From: Blastomonas natatoria
Lineage (GTDB): Bacteria; Pseudomonadota; Alphaproteobacteria; Sphingomonadales; Sphingomonadaceae
Assembly: GCF_003201955.1 (NCBI RefSeq)
Contig: NZ_QJJM01000005.1
Coordinates: forward strand, 124,001-188,000
Direction of reading: 5' to 3'
Length of the DNA stretch: 64,000 nt
Shown: piece after piece, positions 56,181 through 64,000 of the stretch
How the letters are laid out: every line of letters starts with the position of its first letter
Position numbering within the stretch: the stretch's first letter is position 1
The notes under the pieces: generated by a model
Told to the model about the DNA's origin: nothing
Database searches by the model: none
The model's input: the letters and a program-made list of their open reading frames with translations, nothing else
Position numbers and translations under genes: made by a program

Positions 56181-56323
56181 CATCATCCTCCTTTTCGCCC
56201 GAAAATCGGTGCGTTCGGGGCCACACTAGGAAGCCGCCCGCCACAAGACAAGTTGACGCGCACGGGAAGCTCTAGCGGACCATGCGAGCCATGGCGCAAA
56301 GTCCGGTGGCTCGCGCAGGAAGG

Positions 56324-56752
56324 TCAGACGCTCTGGATATAGTCGCGCAGCGCCGCTGCCTCGCTCTCGATCTTGTCGATGCGGTATTTCACCAGATCGC
56401 CGATCGAGACGAAGCCGATCAGCGTCGTGCCTTCCACCACCGGCAGGTGGCGGATGCGCCGCCTGGTCATGAGCGACAGTGCCGACATGACAGCCGAATC
56501 GGGGGTTACGGTGATGGCCGGGGCCGTCATGGCGGCTTCGACTGGCTGGTCGAGAATGCCGGGCCCGTCAGAGTGCAGCCGATAGACCAGATCGCGTTCC
56601 GAAAAGATGCCCACCACCTCGCCATCCCGCACGATGGGAAGCGCGCCGATGCGTTTTTCCGCGAGCAGATTGGCGGCATCGCGCACGGTGGCGGTGCAGG
56701 TGCACTGGTGCACGGTGCCGTCGCGGGCGGAAAGGATATGGGCAATCGTCAT
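56324..56752 (-). CDS. Tandem CBS-domain protein
   Basis: A 142-residue protein with two CBS domains (ARDGTVHQCTCTATVRDAANLLAEKRIGALPIVRDGEVVGIFSERD and MTAPAITVTPDSAVMSALSLMTRRRIRHLPVVEG). Such standalone pairs bind adenine nucleotides and act as energy sensors; no catalytic domain is fused. The start at 56752 was chosen over a longer frame that lies in another context. Its partner is unknown. Confidence 0.88.
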   Translation of the reverse strand: MTIAHILSARDGTVHQCTCTATVRDAANLLAEKRIGALPIVRDGEVVGIFSERDLVYRLHSDGPGILDQPVEAAMTAPAITVTPDSAVMSALSLMTRRRIRHLPVVEGTTLIGFVSIGDLVKYRIDKIESEAAALRDYIQSV

Positions 56753-56895
56753 GGCAAGCGCTCTCCTCGGCAAGGCCCGGTCGCCTTCTGGAAAGGCAGC
56801 GCTGCTGCATGAGCGCCGCCAGAGCGACTCAAGACTTGGCCATGGTCCCACGAAATGCTTGGAAAGAAAAGCGGTGCGCACCTATATCCCGGTTC

Positions 56896-57186
56896 ATGCC
56901 GCGCTTTTCCAATCTCGACGATCCCGACTATGCCCGCTTCGCCTGGGGCCGCTACTGGCGGGTGATGGGCTGGATGGCCGCCGTAACGACGCTGGCGATC
57001 GTGCTGATTCTGGGCACGCTGTTCCTGCTGCACGGCTGGGTATCGATCCATCTCTATATTGCCGCCGCGCTCGGGATCGGCTTTACGATGCTGCTGACTG
57101 CGGCGCTGATGGGGCTGGTCTTCCTCTCCAGCGGCACCGGGCATGATGAATCGATAGACGACGCGCTCGATCCCGACGCGCCTTGA
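56896..57186 (+). CDS. Small conserved two-helix membrane protein
   Basis: A 96-residue protein with a soluble N-terminus (MPRFSNLDDPDYARFAWGRYW) and two membrane helices (GWMAAVTTLAIVLILGTLFLL and YIAAALGIGFTMLLTAALMGLVF), then an acidic tail. The pattern recurs in sphingomonads, but no function is known. It precedes a YciA-like thioesterase by 13 bases, so the two may be co-transcribed. Confidence 0.7.
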   Translation: MPRFSNLDDPDYARFAWGRYWRVMGWMAAVTTLAIVLILGTLFLLHGWVSIHLYIAAALGIGFTMLLTAALMGLVFLSSGTGHDESIDDALDPDAP

Positions 57187-57199
57187 GGGGGCCTGTTTG

Positions 57200-57607
57200 A
57201 TGTCTGAACCCACCGGATCGCTGACTGCGGGCCGCGAGCCCGTGCTGCGCGTGGTGCCCGCGCCTGCGGACATCAACTCCAATGGCCATATCTTCGGCGG
57301 CTGGGTGCTGGCGCAGATGGATATCGCAGGCGGCATCGTTGCCGGCCGCGAGGTGCAGGGGCCATGCGCGACCGTCGCCATCGAGACGATGCAGTTCCTC
57401 GCCCCCATCCTGCTGCGCGACATCATCTCGATCTATGGCGAGGTCGAGCGGGTGGGGCGCACCTCGATCGCGATCCGGCTCGACGTGATCGCCACGCGCG
57501 GGCGCGATGCCAAGGAAGTGCGCGTGACCAGCGGGCTGTTCACCTTCGTTGCGCTCGACGAGAATCACCGCCCGCGCCCGATCGTCAGGGAAGCGCCTCT
57601 GGTCTGA
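57200..57607 (+). CDS. YciA-like acyl-CoA thioesterase
   Basis: A 135-residue hotdog thioesterase. The family motif DINSNGHIFGGWVLAQMDIAGGI is followed by ETMQFLAPILLRDIISIYGEV and TRGRDAKEVRVTSGLFTFVA. It would hydrolyse medium or long acyl-CoAs. The start at 57200 (MSEPTGSLTAG) has GAGGGGG upstream; it follows the small membrane protein in one unit. Confidence 0.88.
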   Translation: MSEPTGSLTAGREPVLRVVPAPADINSNGHIFGGWVLAQMDIAGGIVAGREVQGPCATVAIETMQFLAPILLRDIISIYGEVERVGRTSIAIRLDVIATRGRDAKEVRVTSGLFTFVALDENHRPRPIVREAPLV

Positions 57608-57609
57608 TC

Positions 57610-57692
57610 GTCATTCCCGCGCACGCGGGAATCGTGCTTCTGCGTCGCGTTCGAGGGAGAAAGCGGGACCCCCGCCTGCGCGGGGGTGACGG
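57610..57692. repeat. REP-like double-hairpin repeat, copy 5
   Basis: TTCCCGCGCACGCGGGAA, then about 35 bases, then CCCCCGCCTGCGCGGGGG. It lies between the thioesterase and the convergent hydrolase. Orientation is opposite to copies 1, 2 and 4. Confidence 0.85.
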
Positions 57693-57693
57693 G

Positions 57694-58461
57694 TCAGTTG
57701 CCCGAGAGGTCCGCCAGCAGATTCCCCACGGTTTGCACCAGCAGCGCGATATCGCCGTCGCGCGACAGTCGATGATCGCCATCCTTGATCAGCATCAGTT
57801 GCACGTCTTCGGACCGCAGCTGCTTCGCGGTCTCCAGCGCATATTGCCAGGGCACTGCATCGTCCTTCTGCCCCTGGATCAGCCGCACCGGGCCATCATA
57901 GGCAATCTCGCCGATCAGCACACGGTTGCCCTCGCCCGATTGCCAGAACTTGCGTGTCGTCACCATCGGTTCGGGGCCATATTCGCTCACCCGTTCGAGC
58001 CGCCCTTCGGTGAGGATCGTCATCTTCTCGTCCTGGGTGAAGCCCCACATGGTGAAATCGGGCGCAGCGGCGATGCCGATAATCCCTGCGACCCGCTGCG
58101 GCCGCGCCAGCGCCACCAGCAATGCCAGCCAGCCGCCCATCGACGATCCGATCAGCAGCACCGGGCCGCTTACCACTGTATCGATCAGCGCCAGCGCATC
58201 GTCGCGCCAGTCGGCCAGGCCCTGATCCTCGAACGCGCCGTTGCTGGAGCCGCACCCGGCATAATCGAAGCGCAGCATCGCCAGGCCCTGCGCCCCCGCC
58301 CAGGCATCGAGCGCCAGCGCCTTGGTCCCGGTCATGTCGCTGGCATAGCCGGGCAGGAAGACCAGCGTCGGCGCTGCCGCACGCTCCGGCGCAGCCCGGC
58401 GATGGGCATAGACAAGACGCGGACGGTCGGCGCGGTCGAGAAAGGAGAGGGTGTTGGTCAT
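57694..58461 (-). CDS. Alpha/beta hydrolase (palmitoyl-thioesterase-like)
   Basis: A 255-residue alpha/beta hydrolase. The nucleophile elbow is GSSMGGW, the acid is likely Asp in LIQGQKDDAVPW, and the catalytic His lies in KDGDHRLS. FLPGYASDMTGTKA at the N-terminus fits relatives of ABHD10-like esterases. The substrate is unknown. It is separated by a short gap from another hydrolase on the same strand. Confidence 0.82.
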   Translation of the reverse strand: MTNTLSFLDRADRPRLVYAHRRAAPERAAAPTLVFLPGYASDMTGTKALALDAWAGAQGLAMLRFDYAGCGSSNGAFEDQGLADWRDDALALIDTVVSGPVLLIGSSMGGWLALLVALARPQRVAGIIGIAAAPDFTMWGFTQDEKMTILTEGRLERVSEYGPEPMVTTRKFWQSGEGNRVLIGEIAYDGPVRLIQGQKDDAVPWQYALETAKQLRSEDVQLMLIKDGDHRLSRDGDIALLVQTVGNLLADLSGN

Positions 58462-58487
58462 GGGCTGCGGCTTAGCCGAGCACTGCA

Positions 58488-59405
58488 TCAACCGCCATAG
58501 TCTTGCAGAAATGCCTCGACGGCCTGCGCAAAGGCTTCAGGCTGATCGAGCATGATGAAATGCCGGCTGTTGTCGATGCGCTTGAGCGTGACGCCGGTCA
58601 GTCCCTGATAGGCATGGCCGTACAGCGCATCGACCATCGCCACCGGTCCCACCACGGCGTCATGTGGATAGAGCACCGTCACCGGAACGGTGATGCGCGC
58701 AAGTTCGGGCCGAATGTCGGTCAGCAGCACATCGTGAAACGCCTGAGCCGAGACGCGGTAATCGGCGGTCCCGCTCCATGCGGCCACTTGCGCCCGGCCT
58801 GTATCGGTCGCCGACATCGTGGCCAGCATGGGATTGGCGGGATTGGGCGGCTGCTGGCCTGCGGCAAGTGCGGCCTTGAGCAGAGCGTCCGCCTGGCTGC
58901 GGACCGAATCGACGGTCGCCATCGGTGAAAAGATCAGGCCGATGAACGGCAAGCTGTCTTCGATCAGCACCCGGCCCAGCAGATCGGGATGGCGAGCTGC
59001 GATGATCGCCGCCGTCAGCCCGCCCATGGAATGACCGATCACGGCAGGCTTTTTCAGCCCGGCGTCGCGGACATAGCCGGCAAGATCATCCACCAGTGGT
59101 GCGAGCACCGGACCGCTTGCATTGGCGCCCGCTTCATCGCCGAAGCCGCGCACCTGCACCAGATGCAGGCGGTACCGTCCCTTGAGCTGATCGACCGTCC
59201 GGTCCCAGACGGCGCGTGGGCTGGCGAGGCCAGGGATCAGGATGACGTCGGGGCCTTTTCCGACGACCTGCACCGTCAGGCGGGGGCGCTGGACGGCAGG
59301 CATGGACGCATCCACCGAGACCGGCGCCGGGCTGGCGGCTTGCGCCGTGGCCTGGCCAGCAGGCATCGAAGCCGCCAGCAGGGCGGCAAGGGCAATCAAT
59401 CGCAT
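58488..59405 (-). CDS. Exported alpha/beta hydrolase
   Basis: A 305-residue hydrolase with a signal peptide (MRLIALAALLAASMPAGQATA). The nucleophile motif is GHSMGGLTA; VILIPGLASPRAVWDRTVDQLKGRYRLHLVQVRGFGD and DNSRHFIMLDQP (catalytic His) complete the fold. It likely acts in the periplasm on an ester or lactone. It reads from the start region of the XRE operon. Confidence 0.82.
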   Translation of the reverse strand: MRLIALAALLAASMPAGQATAQAASPAPVSVDASMPAVQRPRLTVQVVGKGPDVILIPGLASPRAVWDRTVDQLKGRYRLHLVQVRGFGDEAGANASGPVLAPLVDDLAGYVRDAGLKKPAVIGHSMGGLTAAIIAARHPDLLGRVLIEDSLPFIGLIFSPMATVDSVRSQADALLKAALAAGQQPPNPANPMLATMSATDTGRAQVAAWSGTADYRVSAQAFHDVLLTDIRPELARITVPVTVLYPHDAVVGPVAMVDALYGHAYQGLTGVTLKRIDNSRHFIMLDQPEAFAQAVEAFLQDYGG

Positions 59406-59438
59406 TGATGGAACTCCAGAAAATTTCTGCGGAATCGT

Positions 59439-59630
59439 TCAATCGCGCATGAAGATCGCCTCGATCGGGACGCCGAACAGGTCGGCGATCCGGAAGGCGA
59501 GGGGGAGCGAGGGATCGTATTTGCCGGTCTCGATCGCGTTGACGCTCTGGCGCGAGATGCCCAGCGCATCGGCGAGATCGCCCTGCGTCCAGTCGCGCTC
59601 GGCGCGCAGCACCTTGAGCCGGTTCTTCAT
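59439..59630 (-). CDS. XRE-family transcriptional regulator
   Basis: A 63-residue Cro/C1-type DNA-binding protein of one helix-turn-helix domain: MKNRLKVLRAERDWTQGDLADALGISRQSVNAIETGKYDPSLPLAFRIADLFGVPIEAIF. The start at 59630 overlaps the stop of the upstream membrane gene. It is the last gene of a three-gene unit whose promoter region carries two copies of TCAAG-N4-CTTGA, its likely binding site (inference). Confidence 0.88.
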   Translation of the reverse strand: MKNRLKVLRAERDWTQGDLADALGISRQSVNAIETGKYDPSLPLAFRIADLFGVPIEAIFMRD

Positions 59631-60049
59631 CCGCAGTCCCCCGCGTCGCCAAAGCCGAAGCGGTTGACGAGTTGGCCGATCGCTAACCCCACGCACCACA
59701 TCGGGAAGACGAAGAACACCGGCATGCGCGGTATGCCGGGCGAGAACAGCTCCAATATGCCCCAGACGCTGGTGATCGCGAGCGTGAGGCCCGTCGCGAC
59801 CAGCATCTTGCGCACCTCCAGCATGCGCAGATATTCGTCGTCGAGCTCGACCAGCAGCCGCGCCATCGCCCAGAGCCAGCCGAGAACGGCAAGGCCGGGC
59901 AGAAGCGCCAGTCCGATGGTGAGGACGCCGGCTGGAGCATTGTCCGCCACCAGGAAGGTCGCCAGCGCGATACTCGCGACATAGGCAAAGGTGATCGGCA
60001 CGAAGCGGCGCACGTAGCGCCGCATTGCCGGATGGTCCTTGGCGCGCAT
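59627..60049 (-). CDS. Four-helix membrane protein coupled to XRE regulator
   Basis: A 140-residue protein with four predicted helices (YVASIALATFLVADNAPAGVLTIGLALLPGLAVLG and the C-terminal pair TLAITSVWGILEL, MPVFFVFPMWCVGLAIGQLV) and a central soluble stretch (ELDDEYLRMLEVRKML). No conserved enzyme motif was seen. Its gene overlaps both neighbours, so expression is locked to the regulator. Function unknown. Confidence 0.72.
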   Translation of the reverse strand: MRAKDHPAMRRYVRRFVPITFAYVASIALATFLVADNAPAGVLTIGLALLPGLAVLGWLWAMARLLVELDDEYLRMLEVRKMLVATGLTLAITSVWGILELFSPGIPRMPVFFVFPMWCVGLAIGQLVNRFGFGDAGDCG

Positions 60050-60228
60050 CAGTTACTGGTCCGCGCCTTGAGGCAGCGCCGGTTGCGGTTGATCGAGATG
60101 ACGGCCAGCGCCGGCATAATCGCGAGCATCACCTGCATCGAGGCGTCCGAGACAATGCCAAAGACGTTCAGGACCGCGAGCCCGAGCATCGGCAGCGCCC
60201 AGCACAATGCGAGAATATAGGCTTTCAT
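60049..60228 (-). CDS. Small two-helix membrane protein
   Basis: A 59-residue protein (MKAYILALCWALPMLGLAVLNV, then MQVMLAIMPALAVISI) with a basic tail (NRNRRCLKARTSN). It is the first gene of the XRE unit. The ATG at 60228 has GGGAG upstream, and that ribosome site is within candidate operator 1. Function unknown. Confidence 0.65.
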   Translation of the reverse strand: MKAYILALCWALPMLGLAVLNVFGIVSDASMQVMLAIMPALAVISINRNRRCLKARTSN

Positions 60229-60230
60229 GG

Positions 60231-60244
60231 TCAAGCTCCCTTGA
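60231..60244. promoter_or_regulatory. Candidate operator 1 of the XRE operon
   Basis: TCAAGCTCCCTTGA has perfect TCAAG/CTTGA arms with a 4-base centre. It overlaps the ribosome site of the first gene. Confidence 0.6.
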
Positions 60245-60283
60245 TTCGATGTAAAGGTTGTTTGTCATTTAGGGCCATGAATG

Positions 60284-60297
60284 TCAAGGGTCCTTGA
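60284..60297. promoter_or_regulatory. Candidate operator 2 of the XRE operon
   Basis: TCAAGGGTCCTTGA has the same TCAAG-N4-CTTGA arms, 53 bases upstream of operator 1. Spacing and identity suggest paired sites for the XRE protein. Confidence 0.6.
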
Positions 60298-60300
60298 TAA

Positions 60301-60800
60301 AATGATTGGGAGGGTTGTCATGCGTCTTTCCTCTCCGGCGGACCAAGCAGGAGAGAGGTGCACACTATCCGCCTCTCTCTCGATGGGAGAGGCAGCAAGA
60401 CTTGCCAGTCCTGAGCCTGTCGAAGGGCTGGCTGGTTGCAACGGTGAGGGTGAAGGTGCGTCTCGGCACCCAGGCATGGTTTGGCCCGATCACCCCCACC
60501 CAACCCTCCCCCATCAAGGACGAGGGCTTTGGGGATGGCGCACCATCACCCCTAGTGACTCCTTCACCTTTCCCCGCTATGCCTCGCGTATGGCGAGCAT
60601 CCGCACCCTCACTAGCACCACTACTCCGGGCGACCGGGGGCGGGGCTGCGTGGGCTGAAGGCGCACGAGGCCAGCCACCCGGAGCGGGTGGCGCGGCGTC
60701 GGCTCCCCCGCACTTTCCGGCAGATCAAACAGGCGCGTAACCCCTTTTGGGGCGCGGCGCTTTGTGCCATGGCGCTGCGACCAGTACAGGAAAGACGGCC
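60301..60800 (+). other. Long thrS leader with repeats and Thr-rich reading frame
   Basis: A 500-base gene-free stretch before thrS. It holds a degraded copy of the element seen at 46.7 kb (about 60340-60407), the CTGAGCCTGTCGAAGG core (60411-60426), a short Thr-rich frame (60590-60658), a perfect 7-base hairpin (60674-60692) and CCCC-TTTT-GGGG at about 60741-60752. No larger coding sequence is supported. Confidence 0.6.
60590..60658 (+). CDS. Putative Thr-rich leader peptide upstream of thrS
   Basis: A 22-codon frame beginning MASIRTLTSTTTPGD and ending at TGA has five Thr among seven consecutive residues, three of them as ACT, an uncommon codon in this GC-rich DNA. Thr-rich leader peptides sense charged tRNA-Thr in attenuation. 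Weak points are that no ribosome site is seen before the ATG and that the frame stays open upstream, so it could be chance. A hairpin follows at 60674-60692. Confidence 0.35.
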   Translation: MASIRTLTSTTTPGDRGRGCVG

Positions 60801-62798
60801 ATGTCCCAGCTTTTGAAGATCAGCCTGCCCGATGGTTCGGTGCGCGAGATGCCGGAGGGCTCCACGCCCGCCGATGTCGCCGCCGCGATCGGCCCCGGCC
60901 TTGCCAAGGCGGCGATTGCCGCGCGCGTCGATGGCGAGCTGCGCGACATCACCCGGCCGTTCACGGGGGACGCGACGCTGGCCCTGGTCACCGCGAAGGA
61001 CGAGGCCGATGCGCTCGAGCTCGCCCGGCACGATTTCGCGCATGTGCTGGCCGAGGCGGTGCAGAATCTCTTCCCGGGCACACAGATCACCTTCGGCCCA
61101 TCGACCGATGACGGCTTTTATTATGATTTCGCGCCTGCCGAACGCCCGTTCACCGACGAGGACCTGCCCGTCATCGAGGCCGAGATGCGCCGCATCATCG
61201 CCGCGAACAAGCCGCTCAGGCGCGAAGTCTGGGACCGCGATGCGCTGATCGCGCGCTGGAGAGAGCAGGGCGAGACGTTCAAGGCCGAATGGGCGGCCGA
61301 ACTGCCTGAGGGCGAGGAGATCAGCGTCTACTGGTCGGGCGATGACTGGATGGACATGTGCCGTGGCCCGCATCTGGCCTCGACCGGCAGGCTGGACCCG
61401 GCCGCGTTCAAGCTGACGCGCGTCTCGGGCGCATACTGGCGCGGCGACCAGCGCAACCCGCAACTCTCGCGCATCTACGGCACCGGCTGGCTCAACAAGA
61501 AGCAGCTCGACGCGCATCTTCTGCGGCTCGAGGAAGCCGCCAAGCGCGACCATCGCAAGATCGGGCAGGAAATGGACCTGTTCCACCTGCAAGCCGAAGC
61601 GCACGGCTCGGTCTTCTGGCACCCGCGCGGTTTCGTCATCTATCGCGCGCTGGAGGCCTATATGCGCCGCCGGCTCGATGCCGCGGGCTATCTCGAGGTC
61701 AAGACCCCGCAGGTCATGGACGCGCGGCAATGGGAGCAGTCCGGCCACTGGGGCAAATATCGCGAGAACATGTTCGTCATCCCCGACGAGGTGCCGAATA
61801 CCGAGGATGAAGGCCCGGTGGTGTCGAACGATGCCGCCTGGATGGCGCTGAAGCCGATGAACTGCCCGGCGCATGTCCTGATCTTCCGCCAGGGCATCAA
61901 GAGTTATCGCGACCTGCCGCTGCGCCTTGCCGAAATGGGCTGCTGCCACCGCAACGAGCCGCATGGCGCGCTGCACGGGCTGATGCGCGTGCGCCAGTTC
62001 ACGCAGGACGATGCGCATATCTTCTGCCGCGAGGATCAGCTGGTCGACGAGATCAGCCGCTTCTGCGACCTGCTCGACGTGGTGTACAAGGATCTGGGCT
62101 TTGGCGATTATGCCATCAAGCTGGCGCTGCGCCCCGAAAAGCGCTTCGGCACCGATGAAATGTGGGACTGGTCCGAACAGTCGATGCGCGATGCCGTCGC
62201 CGCGACCGGACGCAACACGGAAGAATGGGGCTGGGAAGAGCTTCCCGGCGAAGGCGCCTTCTACGCGCCCAAGCTGGAATTCCACCTGACCGATGCGATC
62301 GGCCGCACCTGGCAGGTGGGCACGATCCAGACCGATACCGTGCTGCCCGAGCGACTCGATGCGAGCTATGTCGCCGAGGATGGCGCCCGTCACCGCCCGA
62401 TCATGCTGCACCGCGCGATCCTGGGCAGCTATGAACGATTCATCGGCATCCTGATCGAGCATTATGCGGGCAAGTTCCCGCTCTGGCTCGCGCCGGTCCA
62501 GGCGGTGATTGCGACCATCGTCTCGGATGCCGACGATTATGCGCGCGAGGTGGTGGCAGAGCTTCAGGCTGCGGGCATCCGCGTCGAGGAGGATCTGCGC
62601 AACGAGAAGATCAACTACAAGGTGCGCGAGCATTCGGTCGGCCGCGTGCCCAACATCCTCGTCGTCGGCAAGCAGGAGGCCGAGAAGCGCACCGTGGCGC
62701 TGCGCCGCCTGGGCGAACAGCAGCAGCAGTTCCTGTCGCTGGACGAGGCGGTGGCGATGCTGAAGAGCGAGGCGCTGCCGCCCGATCTCAAGGGCTGA
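60801..62798 (+). CDS. thrS: Threonyl-tRNA synthetase
   Basis: A 665-residue class II synthetase. It has the N-terminal TGS domain ([23 protein letters not shown]), an editing domain with [12 protein letters not shown] and [12 protein letters not shown], the catalytic core with [12 protein letters not shown] (zinc Cys), motif 2 [25 protein letters not shown], and the C-terminal anticodon-binding domain ([14 protein letters not shown], then [19 protein letters not shown]). The start at 60801 has AGGAAAG upstream; a TTG at 60747 is unlikely. The gene ends in a strong symmetrical terminator. Confidence 0.97.
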   Translation: MSQLLKISLPDGSVREMPEGSTPADVAAAIGPGLAKAAIAARVDGELRDITRPFTGDATLALVTAKDEADALELARHDFAHVLAEAVQNLFPGTQITFGPSTDDGFYYDFAPAERPFTDEDLPVIEAEMRRIIAANKPLRREVWDRDALIARWREQGETFKAEWAAELPEGEEISVYWSGDDWMDMCRGPHLASTGRLDPAAFKLTRVSGAYWRGDQRNPQLSRIYGTGWLNKKQLDAHLLRLEEAAKRDHRKIGQEMDLFHLQAEAHGSVFWHPRGFVIYRALEAYMRRRLDAAGYLEVKTPQVMDARQWEQSGHWGKYRENMFVIPDEVPNTEDEGPVVSNDAAWMALKPMNCPAHVLIFRQGIKSYRDLPLRLAEMGCCHRNEPHGALHGLMRVRQFTQDDAHIFCREDQLVDEISRFCDLLDVVYKDLGFGDYAIKLALRPEKRFGTDEMWDWSEQSMRDAVAATGRNTEEWGWEELPGEGAFYAPKLEFHLTDAIGRTWQVGTIQTDTVLPERLDASYVAEDGARHRPIMLHRAILGSYERFIGILIEHYAGKFPLWLAPVQAVIATIVSDADDYAREVVAELQAAGIRVEEDLRNEKINYKVREHSVGRVPNILVVGKQEAEKRTVALRRLGEQQQQFLSLDEAVAMLKSEALPPDLKG

Positions 62799-62820
62799 GC
62801 CTAAAACCCATTGGTGCACG

Positions 62821-62859
62821 AAAAAGCCCCCCCGGCGATCACCGCCAGGGGGGCTTTTT
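62821..62859. terminator. Bidirectional terminator between thrS and TonB receptor
   Basis: AAAAAGCCCCCC and GGGGGGCTTTTT are perfect arms around a 15-base interior, with A and T runs that serve both convergent genes. Confidence 0.92.
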
Positions 62860-62951
62860 CATGCGCGCCTTTCCCTGCACCCGGTCAAGGAAAAGGGGCG
62901 CGATGGTCGAAACCACCGCGCCCCCGATCCTCTCCCCGAGGGGAACAGGTC

Positions 62952-64000
62952 TTAGAACTTCACCCGGACGCCGACGCGGATGCCGTACAGTGACGGCCGC
63001 GTAACCAGTGCCTCGTTCGGCAGAAGCACGTTGGAATAGCGATACTGCGTGCAGTTATTGCCATTGGCCTGCGCACAGGTTGCCTGGACGAGGCTCGAGG
63101 TCTGCGGGAAGCCGACCTGGCGCAGGGCACCCCAGTCGCTGTCGATCATGTTGAGCACGTTTTCGATATCGGCGAACACCGACAGCTTCGAGCCGAACAG
63201 CAGCGGAACTTCCTGCTCGAGATGAACGTCGACCTTGAAGAAGTCGGGCGACTGTTGCGTGTTCTTCGAAACCACCCGACCGCGGAACCGTTCGAGGCCC
63301 AGCTGCTCGATCGCGCTGTTGAACGCAGCTTCGGTCGCAGCATTGGCGAAGGTTACGCGCGGATCGGCGCCTGCGGTCGGAATGTACAGCAGCGTGCGGC
63401 TGTTGTTGCCATTCGTTCCGGTCAGGCTGGGACGGCCGCTCGCATCGTTGACGTTGTCGAACATGGTGATGCTGTACGGACGGCCCGAGCGATATTCGCC
63501 GAACAGGCTGATCCGAGTCATGTGCGTGTCGTCGAACAGCGCCTTGTTGAAGTCGATACCGAACTTCCACTGATCCTTGATCTCATAGATCGAGCGGCCC
63601 AGGGCAACCGTGTTGGGATCGATAAAGGCATTGTTGCCGTACAGCGAGCTCGAGGTGGCCGAAGTGATGGCATTGACGTCGGTGATGTCCGAACGGGTGT
63701 AGCTTCCCGAAAGGGTCAGACCCCAATCCCAGCTCTTTTCGACCTGGAACGAACCGATCCAGCTGCGGCCTTCGGTGGTGTTGGTCATCACCAGGTCGCG
63801 GTTGACGGTCGGGACGCCGTTGACCGGGCCGTAGCGCAGGCGGCCATCGGGCAGCGTACCGATCGGAACCGAACGGGCATCGACCCAGTTATAGCCGTAT
63901 ACCTGCTGACCATAGAGCACGGTCGCTCCGAACAGCCAGCCGTCGCCCAGCGGACCCAGATCCGCTTCGTAGCTTGCCGAAAGCGTTGCACGCATCTGAC
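62952..64000 (-). CDS. TonB-dependent receptor, C-terminal part, cut by window end
   Basis: At least 347 residues of barrel: GSFQVEKSWDWGLTLSGSYTRSDITDVNAITS, FGEYRSGRPYSITMFDNVNDASG and a C-terminus SLYGIRVGVRVKF with the terminal Phe that barrels require. The aromatic-girdle pattern and the FADIENVLNMIDSDWG segment resemble Oar-like receptors with a carboxypeptidase-like N-terminal domain, but the plug and signal peptide lie beyond the window. The in-frame ATG near 63995 is not the true start. The ligand is unknown. Confidence 0.88.
   Translation of the reverse strand, partial: QMRATLSASYEADLGPLGDGWLFGATVLYGQQVYGYNWVDARSVPIGTLPDGRLRYGPVNGVPTVNRDLVMTNTTEGRSWIGSFQVEKSWDWGLTLSGSYTRSDITDVNAITSATSSSLYGNNAFIDPNTVALGRSIYEIKDQWKFGIDFNKALFDDTHMTRISLFGEYRSGRPYSITMFDNVNDASGRPSLTGTNGNNSRTLLYIPTAGADPRVTFANAATEAAFNSAIEQLGLERFRGRVVSKNTQQSPDFFKVDVHLEQEVPLLFGSKLSVFADIENVLNMIDSDWGALRQVGFPQTSSLVQATCAQANGNNCTQYRYSNVLLPNEALVTRPSLYGIRVGVRVKF

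Noticed and set aside
60301-60800. T-box riboswitch for thrS
   Set aside because: T-boxes belong mainly to Gram-positive bacteria, and no T-box sequence or specifier-loop layout was recognised; a leader-peptide model fits better.

Overview
The window is GC-rich chromosomal DNA from an alphaproteobacterium, almost certainly a sphingomonad (Sphingomonadales). Evidence for this is the gene order around a hemE-linked replication origin, ParABS with embedded parS sites, a UrcA-family protein, a ThiS-ThiG fusion, DUF1491 and SleB-type small genes, two large TonB-dependent receptors, and an envelope-sugar module suited to glucuronic-acid glycosphingolipids. No integrase, transposase, phage gene or CRISPR array was seen, so this is core chromosome with interspersed short repeats.

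Left part (1-20 kb): the end of a Ppx/GppA phosphatase and rlmE, an MFS exporter, a TonB-dependent receptor, pdeM, trhO, a membrane fatty acid desaturase divergent from a YghO/ceramide-synthase-like GNAT protein, then ugd, a UDP-GlcNAc 2-epimerase, a phosphomannomutase/phosphoglucomutase, galE and psd (nucleotide sugars and phosphatidylethanolamine). After tRNA-Leu(GAG) comes an MJ0042 zinc-ribbon protein divergent from ftsE-ftsX-ydcF-plsC.

Origin domain (20-39 kb): parB, parA, rsmG, mnmG, mnmE, a small DUF protein, a dienelactone hydrolase/NTF2 pair, a cytochrome c/beta-propeller pair, terC, rho, hemJ and hemE lie mostly on the minus strand. ppsR, maf, aroE, coaE, dnaQ, hpf, ptsN and two small genes lie on the plus strand. 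The strands diverge at 33.10-33.38 kb, where an AT-rich tract, DnaA-box-like 9-mers and GANTC sites sit between hemE and ppsR, the place and gene order of oriC in Caulobacter. Two perfect parS palindromes and one near-perfect copy lie inside rsmG and mnmE, 8-11 kb from this origin.

Middle part (39-50 kb): a SleB-type hydrolase, UrcA, thiSG, merC, ctaA and cutA, then translation genes: rplM-rpsI, tRNA-Trp, secE-nusG, rplK-rplA, a transglutaminase-like gene, rplJ-rplL. rpoB does not follow rplL.

Right part (50-64 kb): dapD, a HAD phosphatase and queG in one minus-strand operon; an ABC exporter pair; phaB; a CBS-domain protein; a small membrane protein; a YciA-like thioesterase; two alpha/beta hydrolases; a compact operon of an XRE regulator with two small membrane proteins and a duplicated candidate operator; thrS behind a long leader that holds a Thr-rich reading frame; and the 3' part of a second TonB-dependent receptor cut by the window end.

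Five copies of a paired-hairpin (REP-like) repeat occur between genes, with further repeat types at 31.3, 34.9, 46.7 and 60.4 kb. Functions are assigned from motifs and remembered family features; no database search was run.
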